Part shown: piece after piece, positions 17,756 through 25,416 of the stretch
Layout of the letters: every line of letters starts with the position of its first letter
Numbering within the stretch: position 1 is the first letter of the stretch
Notes under the pieces: generated by a model
The model's input: the letters and a program-made list of their open reading frames with translations, nothing else
What the model was told of the DNA's origin: nothing
The model's database searches: none
Program-made: the position numbers and the translations under genes
Assembly: GCA_020636275.1 (NCBI GenBank)
Contig: JACJYD010000002.1
Coordinates: forward strand, 496,001-560,000
From: Lewinellaceae bacterium
GTDB taxonomy: Bacteria; Bacteroidota; Bacteroidia; Chitinophagales; Saprospiraceae
Direction of reading: 5' to 3'
DNA length: 64,000 bases

Positions 17756-18154
17756 ATGAACGACTCCCGGTTTTTGGACCTCACCATGATCGCATTGCGC
17801 CTGGCTTTCGGGGGCATGATGCTGTTTCAGCACGGTCTTCCCAAGCTGGAACTATTGTTTTGGGGAGATCCCTCCAGCTTTGGCGACCCGATAGGCCTGG
17901 GGCCGGTAGCTTCCCTGGGGCTGGCCGTGTTTGCAGAGTTCTTTTGCGCCCTTCTGCTCATCCTGGGCCTGGCTGCCCGCCTGGCCGTCGTTCCACTGAT
18001 CTGCACCATGGTTGTGGCGGTGTTCATTTCGAAAGGCGGCGCCCCCATCGGTGAAAAAGAATTGGGCCTGCTCTACCTGTTTGCCTTTATTGCCATCCTG
18101 ATCGGTGGCTCCGGGTATTACTCACTTGACCGGATGCTCAAGCGGTCTTATTAG
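17756..18154 (+). CDS. DoxX-family membrane protein
   Basis: 132 residues with four hydrophobic helices. The family pattern is visible: ALRLAFGGMMLFQHGLPKLE near the N-terminus, then AVFAEFFCALLLILGLAARLA and a C-terminal YLFAFIAILIGGSGYYSLDRML. DoxX/DoxD relatives are linked to quinone or thiosulfate redox chemistry, but for short stand-alone members the function is not established. It is divergent from the flippase and followed 43 bp later by an ApbE gene. Confidence 0.88.
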   Translation: MNDSRFLDLTMIALRLAFGGMMLFQHGLPKLELLFWGDPSSFGDPIGLGPVASLGLAVFAEFFCALLLILGLAARLAVVPLICTMVVAVFISKGGAPIGEKELGLLYLFAFIAILIGGSGYYSLDRMLKRSY

Positions 18155-18197
18155 CACGTACGCTTTTCCCGGGCGCCGGCATTGAAAATTTGAAAAA

Positions 18198-19280
18198 ATG
18201 AAAAACGCATATTTCCTCTACGCATTTGTTTTTTTATTCCTTTCCTGCAAAAGCAGCGCGCCGGAGCAGGTTTCCGACTATTTGCGCTTAGGCGGAGAAA
18301 CCATGGGCACTACCTATCACGTCACTTACCGCGACAGCCTGGGACGGGAATTTCTGGCCCCGGTCGATTCGCTGCTGATCGCCTTTAACCAGGATGTTTC
18401 CACGTACATAGAATCGTCGGTAATTTCCCGCTTCAATCGCTCCGCTGAGCCGTTCGATCTGGGCATTTCGCTCGAAGAAGCCCAGGCTTTGCCGATTCCG
18501 GCCAGGGGCGACCGGCCGGCCGAGCATTTTGCAGCCAATTACGCCGCATCTCTGAGCTATTATCACCTTTCCGGCGGGGCCTTCGATCCTTCCGTCATGC
18601 CCCTGGTCAATTTCTGGGGGTTCGGATATACGGCCAAAAGGCCCGTCGAAACGGTAGACAGCAGCCAGGTGGACTCCCTCCGGCTCCTGGTGGGAATGGA
18701 CAGCGTACTGATCTACGAGGGGAATTTTCTGAAAAAGAAAAAACCGGGCGTTCAGCTGGATTTCAGCGCCATTGCAAAAGGGTATGGGGTGGACCTCGTC
18801 GGCGTTTTTCTGGAGGATCACGGCATCCGGGACTATCTGGTCGAGATCGGCGGCGAAGTGCGGGCCCGTGGGGTGAACGAACAAGGGGAAGCCTGGAGGA
18901 TCGGCATCAACACCCCCACCCCGGAAGCCGGGATCGATGAGATCCAGATGGCGGTACGCCTGCCGGACCGCGCCCTGGCAACCTCGGGCAACTACCGGAA
19001 TTTCTACGAGGTGGAGGGCCGCAAGTACGCCCACACGATCAATCCCAAAACCGGGTACCCCGAATTGAACACCCTTTTGAGTGCTTCTGTCTTTGCGCCC
19101 ACTTGTACCGAAGCCGACGCCCTGGCCACCGCCTGCATGGTGATGGGATTGGAAAAGGCATTTGATTTTATTAATAGCCAGGAAAACCTGGAGGGGTATT
19201 TTATCTTTGGGAAAGATGATGGTACCATGGATGTGCGTTATACTTCCGGACTGGAGGAATTTCTTTTAAAAATGGAATGA
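18198..19280 (+). CDS. apbE: ApbE-family FMN:protein transferase, lipoprotein
   Basis: 360 residues. The signal peptide ends FLFLSC with Cys17 as the lipid-modified residue. ApbE motifs are clear: GGETMGTTYHVTY, DFSAIAKGYGVDLV, YLVEIGGEVRARG and ALATSGNYRNF followed by YAHTINPKTGYP with downstream TCTEADALATACMVMG. The enzyme moves FMN from FAD to a Thr of exported redox subunits such as NqrB, NqrC or RnfG, using a bound Mg2+. No target protein is encoded nearby, so the substrate is probably elsewhere in the genome. The spacing suggests cotranscription with DoxX and the following exonuclease (34 bp). Confidence 0.93.
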   Translation: MKNAYFLYAFVFLFLSCKSSAPEQVSDYLRLGGETMGTTYHVTYRDSLGREFLAPVDSLLIAFNQDVSTYIESSVISRFNRSAEPFDLGISLEEAQALPIPARGDRPAEHFAANYAASLSYYHLSGGAFDPSVMPLVNFWGFGYTAKRPVETVDSSQVDSLRLLVGMDSVLIYEGNFLKKKKPGVQLDFSAIAKGYGVDLVGVFLEDHGIRDYLVEIGGEVRARGVNEQGEAWRIGINTPTPEAGIDEIQMAVRLPDRALATSGNYRNFYEVEGRKYAHTINPKTGYPELNTLLSASVFAPTCTEADALATACMVMGLEKAFDFINSQENLEGYFIFGKDDGTMDVRYTSGLEEFLLKME

Positions 19281-19314
19281 AAGGAACGCTTGCTTTCATT
19301 CAAAAAACAACCAA

Positions 19315-20142
19315 ATGAGTTTCAACCTCACCCGCGACCTTTGTTTTTTTGACATCGAATCGACCGGCCTCAATGTGATCCGGGACCGCATATTGCAGAT
19401 CGCCATCATCAAATTTTTTGCCAATGGGCGGGAACCGGAAGAATTATCCATGTTGATCAATCCCGGTATTCCCATTTCCGATGAGGCGATGCGGGTACAC
19501 GGGATCACCCCGAAAGACGTGGCCAATAAACCCACTTTTCAGCAAGTAGCCCAGAAGATCTACGATTTCATCGGGAATGCCGACCTGGCCGGATACAATT
19601 CCAATCGATTTGACGTGCCTATGCTCATGGAGGAATTCGACCGGGCAGGGCTGGACTTCGACATAGAGCGTCGCCGGACCATCGACGTGCAGCGCATCTT
19701 CTACAAGATGGAACCCCGCAACCTGCGCGCCGCCCTTCGTTTTTATTGCGATAAGGAGATGGAAAACGCCCACGACGCCCTGGCCGATGTGAAGGCCACC
19801 ATCGACGTGTTCAAAGGGCAGTTGACCCGGTACGACGGCGTGGATTACGAAGACGACGACGGAAACGTGTTTCCCAACCCCATCCGCAACGATATGCAGG
19901 CGATCTTTGAGTTCACCATGGATGAGAAGATCATCGATGTCACCCAGCGACTCCGCCTGACCCCCGACGGGGTGGTCGTTTTCAATTTCGGAAAATACGT
20001 CGGCCATCCCGTGGCCAAGACCCTGGTGGAGGACCGGCAGTACTACCATTGGATCCTGAACAAGGAATTCAGTGTGCAGGTGAAAAAGATCGTCAAGAAG
20101 CTCGTCGAGGATTATGAGGAAAAATTGCGTGATAATGGGTAG
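19315..20142 (+). CDS. DnaQ-like 3'-5' exonuclease
   Basis: 275 residues. The exonuclease domain (about 5-175) has Exo I (FFDIESTGL), Exo II (LAGYNSNRFDVPML) and Exo III (NAHDALADVKATIDVF), giving the DEDDh set of acidic residues plus His. The C-terminal 100 residues (FNFGKYVGHPVAKTLVEDRQYYHWILNKEF) match the extension common in Bacteroidota DnaQ homologues; the FGKYVGHP stretch resembles the small domain also found in related nucleases. It may be a stand-alone proofreading or repair nuclease. The next gene overlaps its 3' end by 29 bp. Confidence 0.9.
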   Translation: MSFNLTRDLCFFDIESTGLNVIRDRILQIAIIKFFANGREPEELSMLINPGIPISDEAMRVHGITPKDVANKPTFQQVAQKIYDFIGNADLAGYNSNRFDVPMLMEEFDRAGLDFDIERRRTIDVQRIFYKMEPRNLRAALRFYCDKEMENAHDALADVKATIDVFKGQLTRYDGVDYEDDDGNVFPNPIRNDMQAIFEFTMDEKIIDVTQRLRLTPDGVVVFNFGKYVGHPVAKTLVEDRQYYHWILNKEFSVQVKKIVKKLVEDYEEKLRDNG

Positions 20143-20992
20143 AACTGCCTGGTCTTGCGCAGTGGGCCTTTTCCTGTGCTTTTTGTTGCCGGCCTGTTAT
20201 GAGAAACAGGAAGGGTGTCTGGATATCAACGCCACCAATTTTGACGTGACGGCCGACGTGGCCTGTTCCGATTGTTGTACCTATCCCCAGTTGAGCCTCA
20301 AACTGGAGCATAAAGCCGTTTTACCGGACACGACCCTGCCTTTTCGCTACGATAGTCTGTATTATGTGGCCGCATATCCCGATGTGAAATTCCGTTTTCA
20401 TCGCCTGCGGTACTACCTTTCGGATATTCGCTTGTCAAGGACCGGGGCAACCGGCCGGGTCGTCGATTCCATCACCTTATACCTTCCGCAGAGTCCGGGC
20501 GATACGGTGCCCCTCCGGGTCGTCAACGACTTCATGCTGGCGGACCGGGATTTCCTGCAAGCCAAAAAACTCGGAACATGGAGGGGAGAGGGAACCTTCG
20601 ACCGCCTGGACTTTACCCTGGGCATCGAGGATGCCATCCGCTACACCGATCCGGCAAAAACGCCGGGAGGGCATGCCTTGCAGGCGCCGGCGGAAGGCTA
20701 CAACTGGTCGGAAGCGAGCGGATATATCTCCAATTTTATGCGGTACAGTACCGAAGCCCAACCCCTGGATACCCTCGAAGTCGCCATCACCACCCCTGTT
20801 CCCGTCTCCCTCATCCTCGACCCGCCCCTCGAGATCGTTCCCGGCTACAACATCACGCTGACCCTTTATCTCAACTACATGGCCTGGTTGAATGGACTCG
20901 ACCTTTCTTCGGCTTCCCCCGCCGCTATTGAGCAACAATACACCAACCAGGCGGCAAATGCGTTCTATCAGATAGAAGTGAAGTTTAATTGA
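20114..20992 (+). CDS. MbnP-family copper-binding lipoprotein (copy 1)
   Basis: 292 residues, or 285 if the ATG at 20135 is used; both give a signal peptide ending FLLPAC. The mature protein begins with a Cys-rich module (GCLDINATNFD ... ACSDCCTYP) and then the MbnP fold (FRFHRLRYYLSDIRL ... DRLDFTLGIEDAIR). MbnP binds Cu(I) only after its partner MbnH oxidises the first Trp of a WxW motif to kynurenine. Here the equivalent stretch reads GYNWSEASGYISNFMRY: the first Trp is kept and the second is replaced. The gene begins inside the exonuclease gene and is followed by a second MbnP and two MbnH-like genes. Confidence 0.85.
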   Translation: MRKNCVIMGRTAWSCAVGLFLCFLLPACYEKQEGCLDINATNFDVTADVACSDCCTYPQLSLKLEHKAVLPDTTLPFRYDSLYYVAAYPDVKFRFHRLRYYLSDIRLSRTGATGRVVDSITLYLPQSPGDTVPLRVVNDFMLADRDFLQAKKLGTWRGEGTFDRLDFTLGIEDAIRYTDPAKTPGGHALQAPAEGYNWSEASGYISNFMRYSTEAQPLDTLEVAITTPVPVSLILDPPLEIVPGYNITLTLYLNYMAWLNGLDLSSASPAAIEQQYTNQAANAFYQIEVKFN

Positions 20993-21064
20993 GCGGAAAC
21001 TTTGGGAAGGCACCGGTGTTTTTTTTTAGAAAAAACTCAACCTTCCACTCTCAACTATCCCAAA

Positions 21065-21826
21065 ATGCTACGCACCACCGCACTCTTTGCATTGCTCCTC
21101 CTTCTGACGGCGGCTTCCTGCCGGAAAGATAAAGCCGAATACGGAACGCTCGAGCTCCAGTTCAAGGCCTATTACGACGACCAGCCGCTCATCATGTTGC
21201 AGCCGTATGTTTACAACGATACGCTCGATGTGATGTTCCAGCGGTTTAATTTTTACATTTCCAATGTGGAGATCAATTCGGGTCAATCGGTTGATCCCCG
21301 GCAATTGATCGATATCGATTTCGTGGATTTTGACGGTGTCGACAATGTCGCCGCCGCCGATGCAGGGGACCTTATTCAGGTGGAAAAAGTGCCGACGGGG
21401 GCCTATGATCAACTGAGTATCGGACTGGGCGTTCCTGCCGACCTCAATGCCACCCAGGAATCCGATTATCCAGACAGTCACCCATTGGGAAAAGAGAGCC
21501 ACTACTGGACGGCCTGGCAAAGCTATATTTTCACCATGATCGCGGGGAAGGTGGATACGGATAAAGACGGTGTGTTCGACGATAGCTCCATCGGCTACCA
21601 CCTGGGGTCCGATCCGACCTACCGGACGGTGAATTTGGCGCATTCCTTTGAAATTCAGAAAGGGCAGACCACCCGGATCACGCTGGCGGTAGACCTGCAT
21701 CAGATATTCAAAGAGGGCGATGGGTATATGGATATCATCGCCATTCCAGCCACGCATACGATCGCCAATCTGGACCAGGCCATCAAGGCCATGGATAATT
21801 TCCAGCAGGCCTTGCATATAGAATAA
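21065..21826 (+). CDS. MbnP-family copper-binding lipoprotein (copy 2)
   Basis: 253 residues from the ATG at 21065, which gives the lipoprotein signal MLRTTALFALLLLLTAASC; an upstream in-frame start would add 21 unrelated residues. MbnP features are the ELQFKAYYDDQPL start, VMFQRFNFYISNVEI, QLSIGLGVPADLN and HPLGKESHYWTAWQSYIF. The last stretch carries WTAW where the classical motif is WxW, so it has one extra residue between the two Trp. It lies 72 bp after copy 1 and 31 bp before the first MbnH-like gene. Periplasmic or membrane-anchored copper handling is inferred from family knowledge. Confidence 0.87.
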   Translation: MLRTTALFALLLLLTAASCRKDKAEYGTLELQFKAYYDDQPLIMLQPYVYNDTLDVMFQRFNFYISNVEINSGQSVDPRQLIDIDFVDFDGVDNVAAADAGDLIQVEKVPTGAYDQLSIGLGVPADLNATQESDYPDSHPLGKESHYWTAWQSYIFTMIAGKVDTDKDGVFDDSSIGYHLGSDPTYRTVNLAHSFEIQKGQTTRITLAVDLHQIFKEGDGYMDIIAIPATHTIANLDQAIKAMDNFQQALHIE

Positions 21827-21857
21827 CAGGGCCAGATAAAATTGGAAAGTCACTGAT

Positions 21858-22982
21858 ATGACCGAAAATCGCATCCTGATCTTCTTCCTCCTGACCGGGA
21901 CCTTTTGGCTCCAGGCTTGTGCCGACGATATTTCGCCCGATCCGGTTGGCGACCTGGAATCCATTGCCTACGATCCGCAGCCGTACGAAGTTCCGGTCCC
22001 GCAGGGTTTCCCGCCCCTTACTGTGCCGGCCGACAATCCCATGACCGTGGATGGCGTGCAATTGGGACGTTTTTTGTTTTACGATCCCATCTTGTCGAAA
22101 GACAGCACCATGTCCTGTTTTTCCTGCCATTTGCCCCAGGGCGGATTTACCGATAACCTGTCGGTGAGCTTCGGCGTGGAAGGGCTGCCCGGCAAGCGAA
22201 GCGCTATGTCCCTGGAAAATGTCGCATTTTACAACAATGGCCTTTTCTGGGATGGCCGGGCGCACACGCTGGAAGAGCAGGCCTTGAAGCCCGTGGAAGA
22301 TCCGCTGGAACTCAACGCTCCCTGGGAAATCGTAGAAGCGCGGCTCCGCCGGCATCCGGACTATCCCGCGATGTTTCGAAAGGCATTCGGGATCAGCGAT
22401 TCGGGTGAAATCACGCGCGATCTGGCAGCCAAGGCCATCGCCCAGTTCGAGCGCATCCTGGTCAGCAGCGGCACCTCAAAATTCGACCGGAAATTCCTGG
22501 CAAAAGAGATCGGCATTGATTTTTCGGAAGCCGAGTACAACGGCTTCGACATGTTTTTCGACATCGAGGGGTCGCCCTTGCCCGACGCCCAATGCTTCCA
22601 TTGCCACAATACCCCTTTGTTCACGACCAATGAATACTTCAACAACGGACTCCAGGAGGCGGCAACCCTCGACGATTTTCCCGATCCGGGCAGAGGCGCC
22701 ATTACCGGAAAGAAGATCGACAACGGCAAAATGCGGGCGCCCAGCTTGCGCAACGTCATGCTGACGGCGCCTTATATGCACGACGGCCGCTTTGCCACGA
22801 TCGAGGAGGTGCTGGACTTTTACAACCAGGGCATCCATTTTGCAGACAACCTGGACGAAAATCTGCTGCCTCCTCTCGGACTGACCGAACAAATGAAATC
22901 CGATCTCATCGCGTTTTTGAAAACCATGACCGATACCACTTTCGTTCAAAACCCGGCATTCAGTAATCCATTCCATCCATGA
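21858..22982 (+). CDS. MbnH-like diheme cytochrome c peroxidase/MauG family lipoprotein (copy 1)
   Basis: 374 residues. A lipobox-like LQAC ends the signal. Two heme-attachment sites are visible, CFSCH (in TMSCFSCHLPQGGF) and CFHCH (in AQCFHCHNTPLF), with the family segments LGRFLFYDPILSKDSTMSC, NGLFWDGRAHTLEEQAL and APSLRNVMLTAPYMHDGRF. MauG/MbnH enzymes use a bis-Fe(IV) state to oxidise a protein Trp rather than reduce peroxide for its own sake. Two MbnP genes lie directly upstream, so the natural substrate is probably one of them. The stop overlaps the next start by 4 bp. Confidence 0.92.
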   Translation: MTENRILIFFLLTGTFWLQACADDISPDPVGDLESIAYDPQPYEVPVPQGFPPLTVPADNPMTVDGVQLGRFLFYDPILSKDSTMSCFSCHLPQGGFTDNLSVSFGVEGLPGKRSAMSLENVAFYNNGLFWDGRAHTLEEQALKPVEDPLELNAPWEIVEARLRRHPDYPAMFRKAFGISDSGEITRDLAAKAIAQFERILVSSGTSKFDRKFLAKEIGIDFSEAEYNGFDMFFDIEGSPLPDAQCFHCHNTPLFTTNEYFNNGLQEAATLDDFPDPGRGAITGKKIDNGKMRAPSLRNVMLTAPYMHDGRFATIEEVLDFYNQGIHFADNLDENLLPPLGLTEQMKSDLIAFLKTMTDTTFVQNPAFSNPFHP

Positions 22983-24082
22983 CCCGATTGATCCCATTCC
23001 TGGCGGCACTGGTACTGATCGGAGCCTGCAACAAAGATCCGCTGGGCGATCTGGAACATATTCCGTACGCTCCGCAACCGTATTCCATGCCGGAGATGCC
23101 CTATTTTTTTCCCGAAATGGAGATCCCGGCCGATAATCCACAGACGGTCGACGGGGTGGCTCTCGGACGTTATTTATTCTATGACCCCATTCTTTCGGCC
23201 GACAGCACCATCGCCTGCGCCTCTTGCCACCGGCAGGAATATGCATTTTCCAACCACCTGGAAGTAGCCGTGGGGATCGAAGGGCGGCTGGGCACGCGAA
23301 ACGTCCCCTCGCTGGTCAATGTGGGATATATGTCGAAGGGACTCCTCTGGGACGGCCGGAGGAAGAGCGTGGAAACGCTGGTCCTCCACACCATTCCCGA
23401 TCCGGTGGAGATGGATTTTACAGTGGAAGGGGTCGTGGCGCGGCTCAAGAACCATCCGGATTACCCCGAGCGCTTTCGAAAGGCATTCGGCATCAAAGAG
23501 ACCGGGGATATTTCCGGAGAATTGATCGGCCAGGCGATCGCTCAGTTCGTGCGGACCCTGGTGAGCTATCAGTCGAAATACGACTATGCCAACTGGGACC
23601 GTGGCGCCGAAACCCAGTTCTTTTCCGAATCCGAATTGCGGGGCAAACTGCTCTTTACCACCGAGCCCTCCATTGATCCCTTTTCTCCCCACCCCGGTTG
23701 CAGCCACTGCCACAACAATACCGCCCTGCTCACCACCAACGAATTTCTCAACAACGGCATCAACCCCGCACTCGCCCCCGCAGATTTTCCCGACCCGGGC
23801 CTGGGCGGCATCACCAACAAGCCCATCGATTACGGGCGATTTAAAGTGCCTACCCTTCGAAATATCGAAATGACCGCTCCCTATATGCACGACGGTCGCT
23901 TCAAAACCCTCGAGGAAGTATTGAACCACTACAGCAGCGGAGGGCACTATAGCTACAACGTTGACCCCAATATTATCGCCTTTCCGATGAGTGAACAGGA
24001 CAAACAGGACCTCATCGCCTTCCTGAAATCCATGACGGATGAAAAATTTTTGCAAGAAAATGCCTTTGGAAATCCATTTTGA
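22979..24082 (+). CDS. MbnH-like diheme cytochrome c peroxidase/MauG family lipoprotein (copy 2)
   Basis: 367 residues with lipobox LIGAC and two CxxCH sites, CASCH and CSHCH. It is collinear with copy 1 (same LGRYLFYDPILSADS, GLLWDGRRKSVETL, VPTLRNIEMTAPYMHDGRF blocks), so the two are tandem paralogues. Having one MbnH per MbnP suggests each enzyme modifies its own partner, but the pairing cannot be read from sequence. The ATGA overlap with copy 1 shows coupling. A repeat hairpin (24121-24209) follows. Confidence 0.92.
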   Translation: MTRLIPFLAALVLIGACNKDPLGDLEHIPYAPQPYSMPEMPYFFPEMEIPADNPQTVDGVALGRYLFYDPILSADSTIACASCHRQEYAFSNHLEVAVGIEGRLGTRNVPSLVNVGYMSKGLLWDGRRKSVETLVLHTIPDPVEMDFTVEGVVARLKNHPDYPERFRKAFGIKETGDISGELIGQAIAQFVRTLVSYQSKYDYANWDRGAETQFFSESELRGKLLFTTEPSIDPFSPHPGCSHCHNNTALLTTNEFLNNGINPALAPADFPDPGLGGITNKPIDYGRFKVPTLRNIEMTAPYMHDGRFKTLEEVLNHYSSGGHYSYNVDPNIIAFPMSEQDKQDLIAFLKSMTDEKFLQENAFGNPF

Positions 24083-24120
24083 GGGGGTGTTTTTTTCACA
24101 AATAGATTCATTTTTATGAA

Positions 24121-24209
24121 AGTTTAGAGTTGAGAGTTTATAATAAAAATCTTGTATTTTTAGTGTATGTAGAACTTTTCAACTCTAAACTCTTCAACTC
24201 TAAACTCCC
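24121..24209. repeat. GAGTTGAA-type repeat hairpin
   Basis: AGTTTAGAGTTGAGAGTTT is mirrored about 50 bp later by AACTCTAAACTC, itself present in two tandem copies separated by TTCAACTC. The two arms can form a long imperfect stem after the MbnH operon. Confidence 0.75.
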
Positions 24210-24241
24210 ATAAAAATATTCACAATTCCCCAAAAATGTCG

Positions 24242-24272
24242 TTGTTCTTAGGGAGTCGGTATTGCATCTTTG
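24242..24272 (+). promoter_or_regulatory. Promoter-like elements before candidate RNA
   Basis: TTG at 24242-24244 and CATCTTTG at 24265-24272 are spaced 20 bp, close to the TTTG/TAnnTTTG pair (first -7 base differs). Predicted start about 24279. Confidence 0.4.
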
Positions 24273-24278
24273 TATCGT

Positions 24279-24522
24279 CAAGCTTATGCCGATAAATGAT
24301 TTCGGCCTTCAAGTTGGATATGTTCATGGGATTATAGATTGTAAATAGCAGAGCTCCCCCAATTTCAGGGAGATCTGCTATTTGCAAGTTTTGCCGGAAA
24401 AGGAGAGTAGAACAGCAGCGATGAAATCCGGCCCTCAAAAAGTAAGCTCTTTTCGTTCGAATATGTTCATGGGATTATTCGTTAGAAAGCCGTGCCAAAC
24501 AAAGGCACGGCTTTCTGTTTTT
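24279..24522 (+). ncRNA. Candidate structured RNA of about 240 nt (small RNA or leader)
   Basis: No credible reading frame is present, but there are ordered helices: GCCGA/TCGGC near the 5' end, AAATAGCAGA (24343-24352) with TCTGCTATTT (24374-24383) enclosing CTCCC/GGGAG, GCCGGA (24393-24398) with TCCGGC (24427-24432), and a terminal intrinsic terminator. An 18-bp sequence, ATATGTTCATGGGATTAT, occurs twice (24318-24335 and 24461-24478). It does not show features of RNase P, tmRNA or SRP RNA that I can recognise. Because the terminator ends 16 bp before the next ATG, it could instead be a regulatory leader for that gene. Confidence 0.4.
24484..24522 (+). terminator. Strong intrinsic terminator
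   Basis: AGAAAGCCGTGCC and GGCACGGCTTTCT form a perfect 13-bp stem with loop AAACAAA, followed by GTTTTTT. Confidence 0.9.
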
Positions 24523-24537
24523 TAGCCAATTCCCCAC

Positions 24538-25350
24538 ATGAAAAAATGCCCGAACTGCCATACCGTCCTTCCGGATCCCGCCCGGTTCTGCCATCAATGC
24601 GGGGCCAGGGTGGAAGAACCGCCCCGGAATTTTTCGGCGCCCGGGCCCGAAGATATTGCCGCACATTTTTTTGAAACCCTCCGGTACAAGGTGCGGGAAG
24701 AGCAGGATGCCTCCCTGCAGGAACAATACCTCCAGCGCTTTCGCGAATCCGACTTCGGACGCATCTTCGATATCCGGATCGATCAATTGACAGCGGCAGC
24801 CGCCGACCTGGCCGATCATCACTCTCAACCCAAAGAAGCCATAGCCGCTTTCCTCGACCCGGCGCTGGATGATCTGAGCGATTTTTTCATCATTCGCTAT
24901 TGCAGGGACCTCCACGTAGTGCCCATCCCGGAAGCCGTTTTGCAGTACCAGCAAATGGCGCCGGAGCAGATCGATCTTTTTAGGTTCATTATGGACTACC
25001 TCCATTTCGAATCCGAACCCGAAACGGTCTACACCAACCTGCTCCAAATGCCGGTGGAAAAGCTGCGCAACGCCAGCCAGGCCTTCCTCTTTCCCGCCAA
25101 ACAAGAGCGCATTTTTTTCATCTGCGATCTGTCGCTCCTGGGCAGCTGCAAGGAGGGATTCGCCATGACCGATAAAGCCTTGTATTGGAAAACCCCGCTC
25201 GAAAAAGCCCGCAAGGTAGCCTTTTCCGGGCTCGAACAGATCAGGCGGGAAAAGGACTGGCTGCAGATCAACGGCCTTTTCTTTCACGCCAGTCGCACCC
25301 TGGATGTTCGCCTGATGAAATTGCTGCGCCGGCTGAAAAAATGGTTCTGA
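24538..25350 (+). CDS. Zinc-ribbon protein with C-terminal PH-like domain, function unknown
   Basis: 270 residues without signal peptide. Residues 1-25 are a double CxxC zinc ribbon (CPNCHTVLPDPARFCHQCG). A largely helical middle region (about 40-190) has no family I recognise. The last 70 residues (EGFAMTDKALYWKT ... INGLFFHASRTLDVRLMKLLRRL) look like a bacterial PH-like fold: a strand motif reading TDKALYW is typical of proteins that test whether a region is native. Placed directly behind a terminator, it may be controlled by the RNA upstream. Confidence 0.75.
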   Translation: MKKCPNCHTVLPDPARFCHQCGARVEEPPRNFSAPGPEDIAAHFFETLRYKVREEQDASLQEQYLQRFRESDFGRIFDIRIDQLTAAAADLADHHSQPKEAIAAFLDPALDDLSDFFIIRYCRDLHVVPIPEAVLQYQQMAPEQIDLFRFIMDYLHFESEPETVYTNLLQMPVEKLRNASQAFLFPAKQERIFFICDLSLLGSCKEGFAMTDKALYWKTPLEKARKVAFSGLEQIRREKDWLQINGLFFHASRTLDVRLMKLLRRLKKWF

Positions 25351-25416
25351 AAAAATCAGAACAATGGGCCGGGGCGCAGGCGTTATTACAGAGTCATCGG
25401 ACAAAAAACATAATCC

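Noticed and set aside
24318..24478. Insertion sequence bounded by the 18-bp repeats
   Set aside because: No transposase and no terminal inverted repeats are present in the 125-bp segment.
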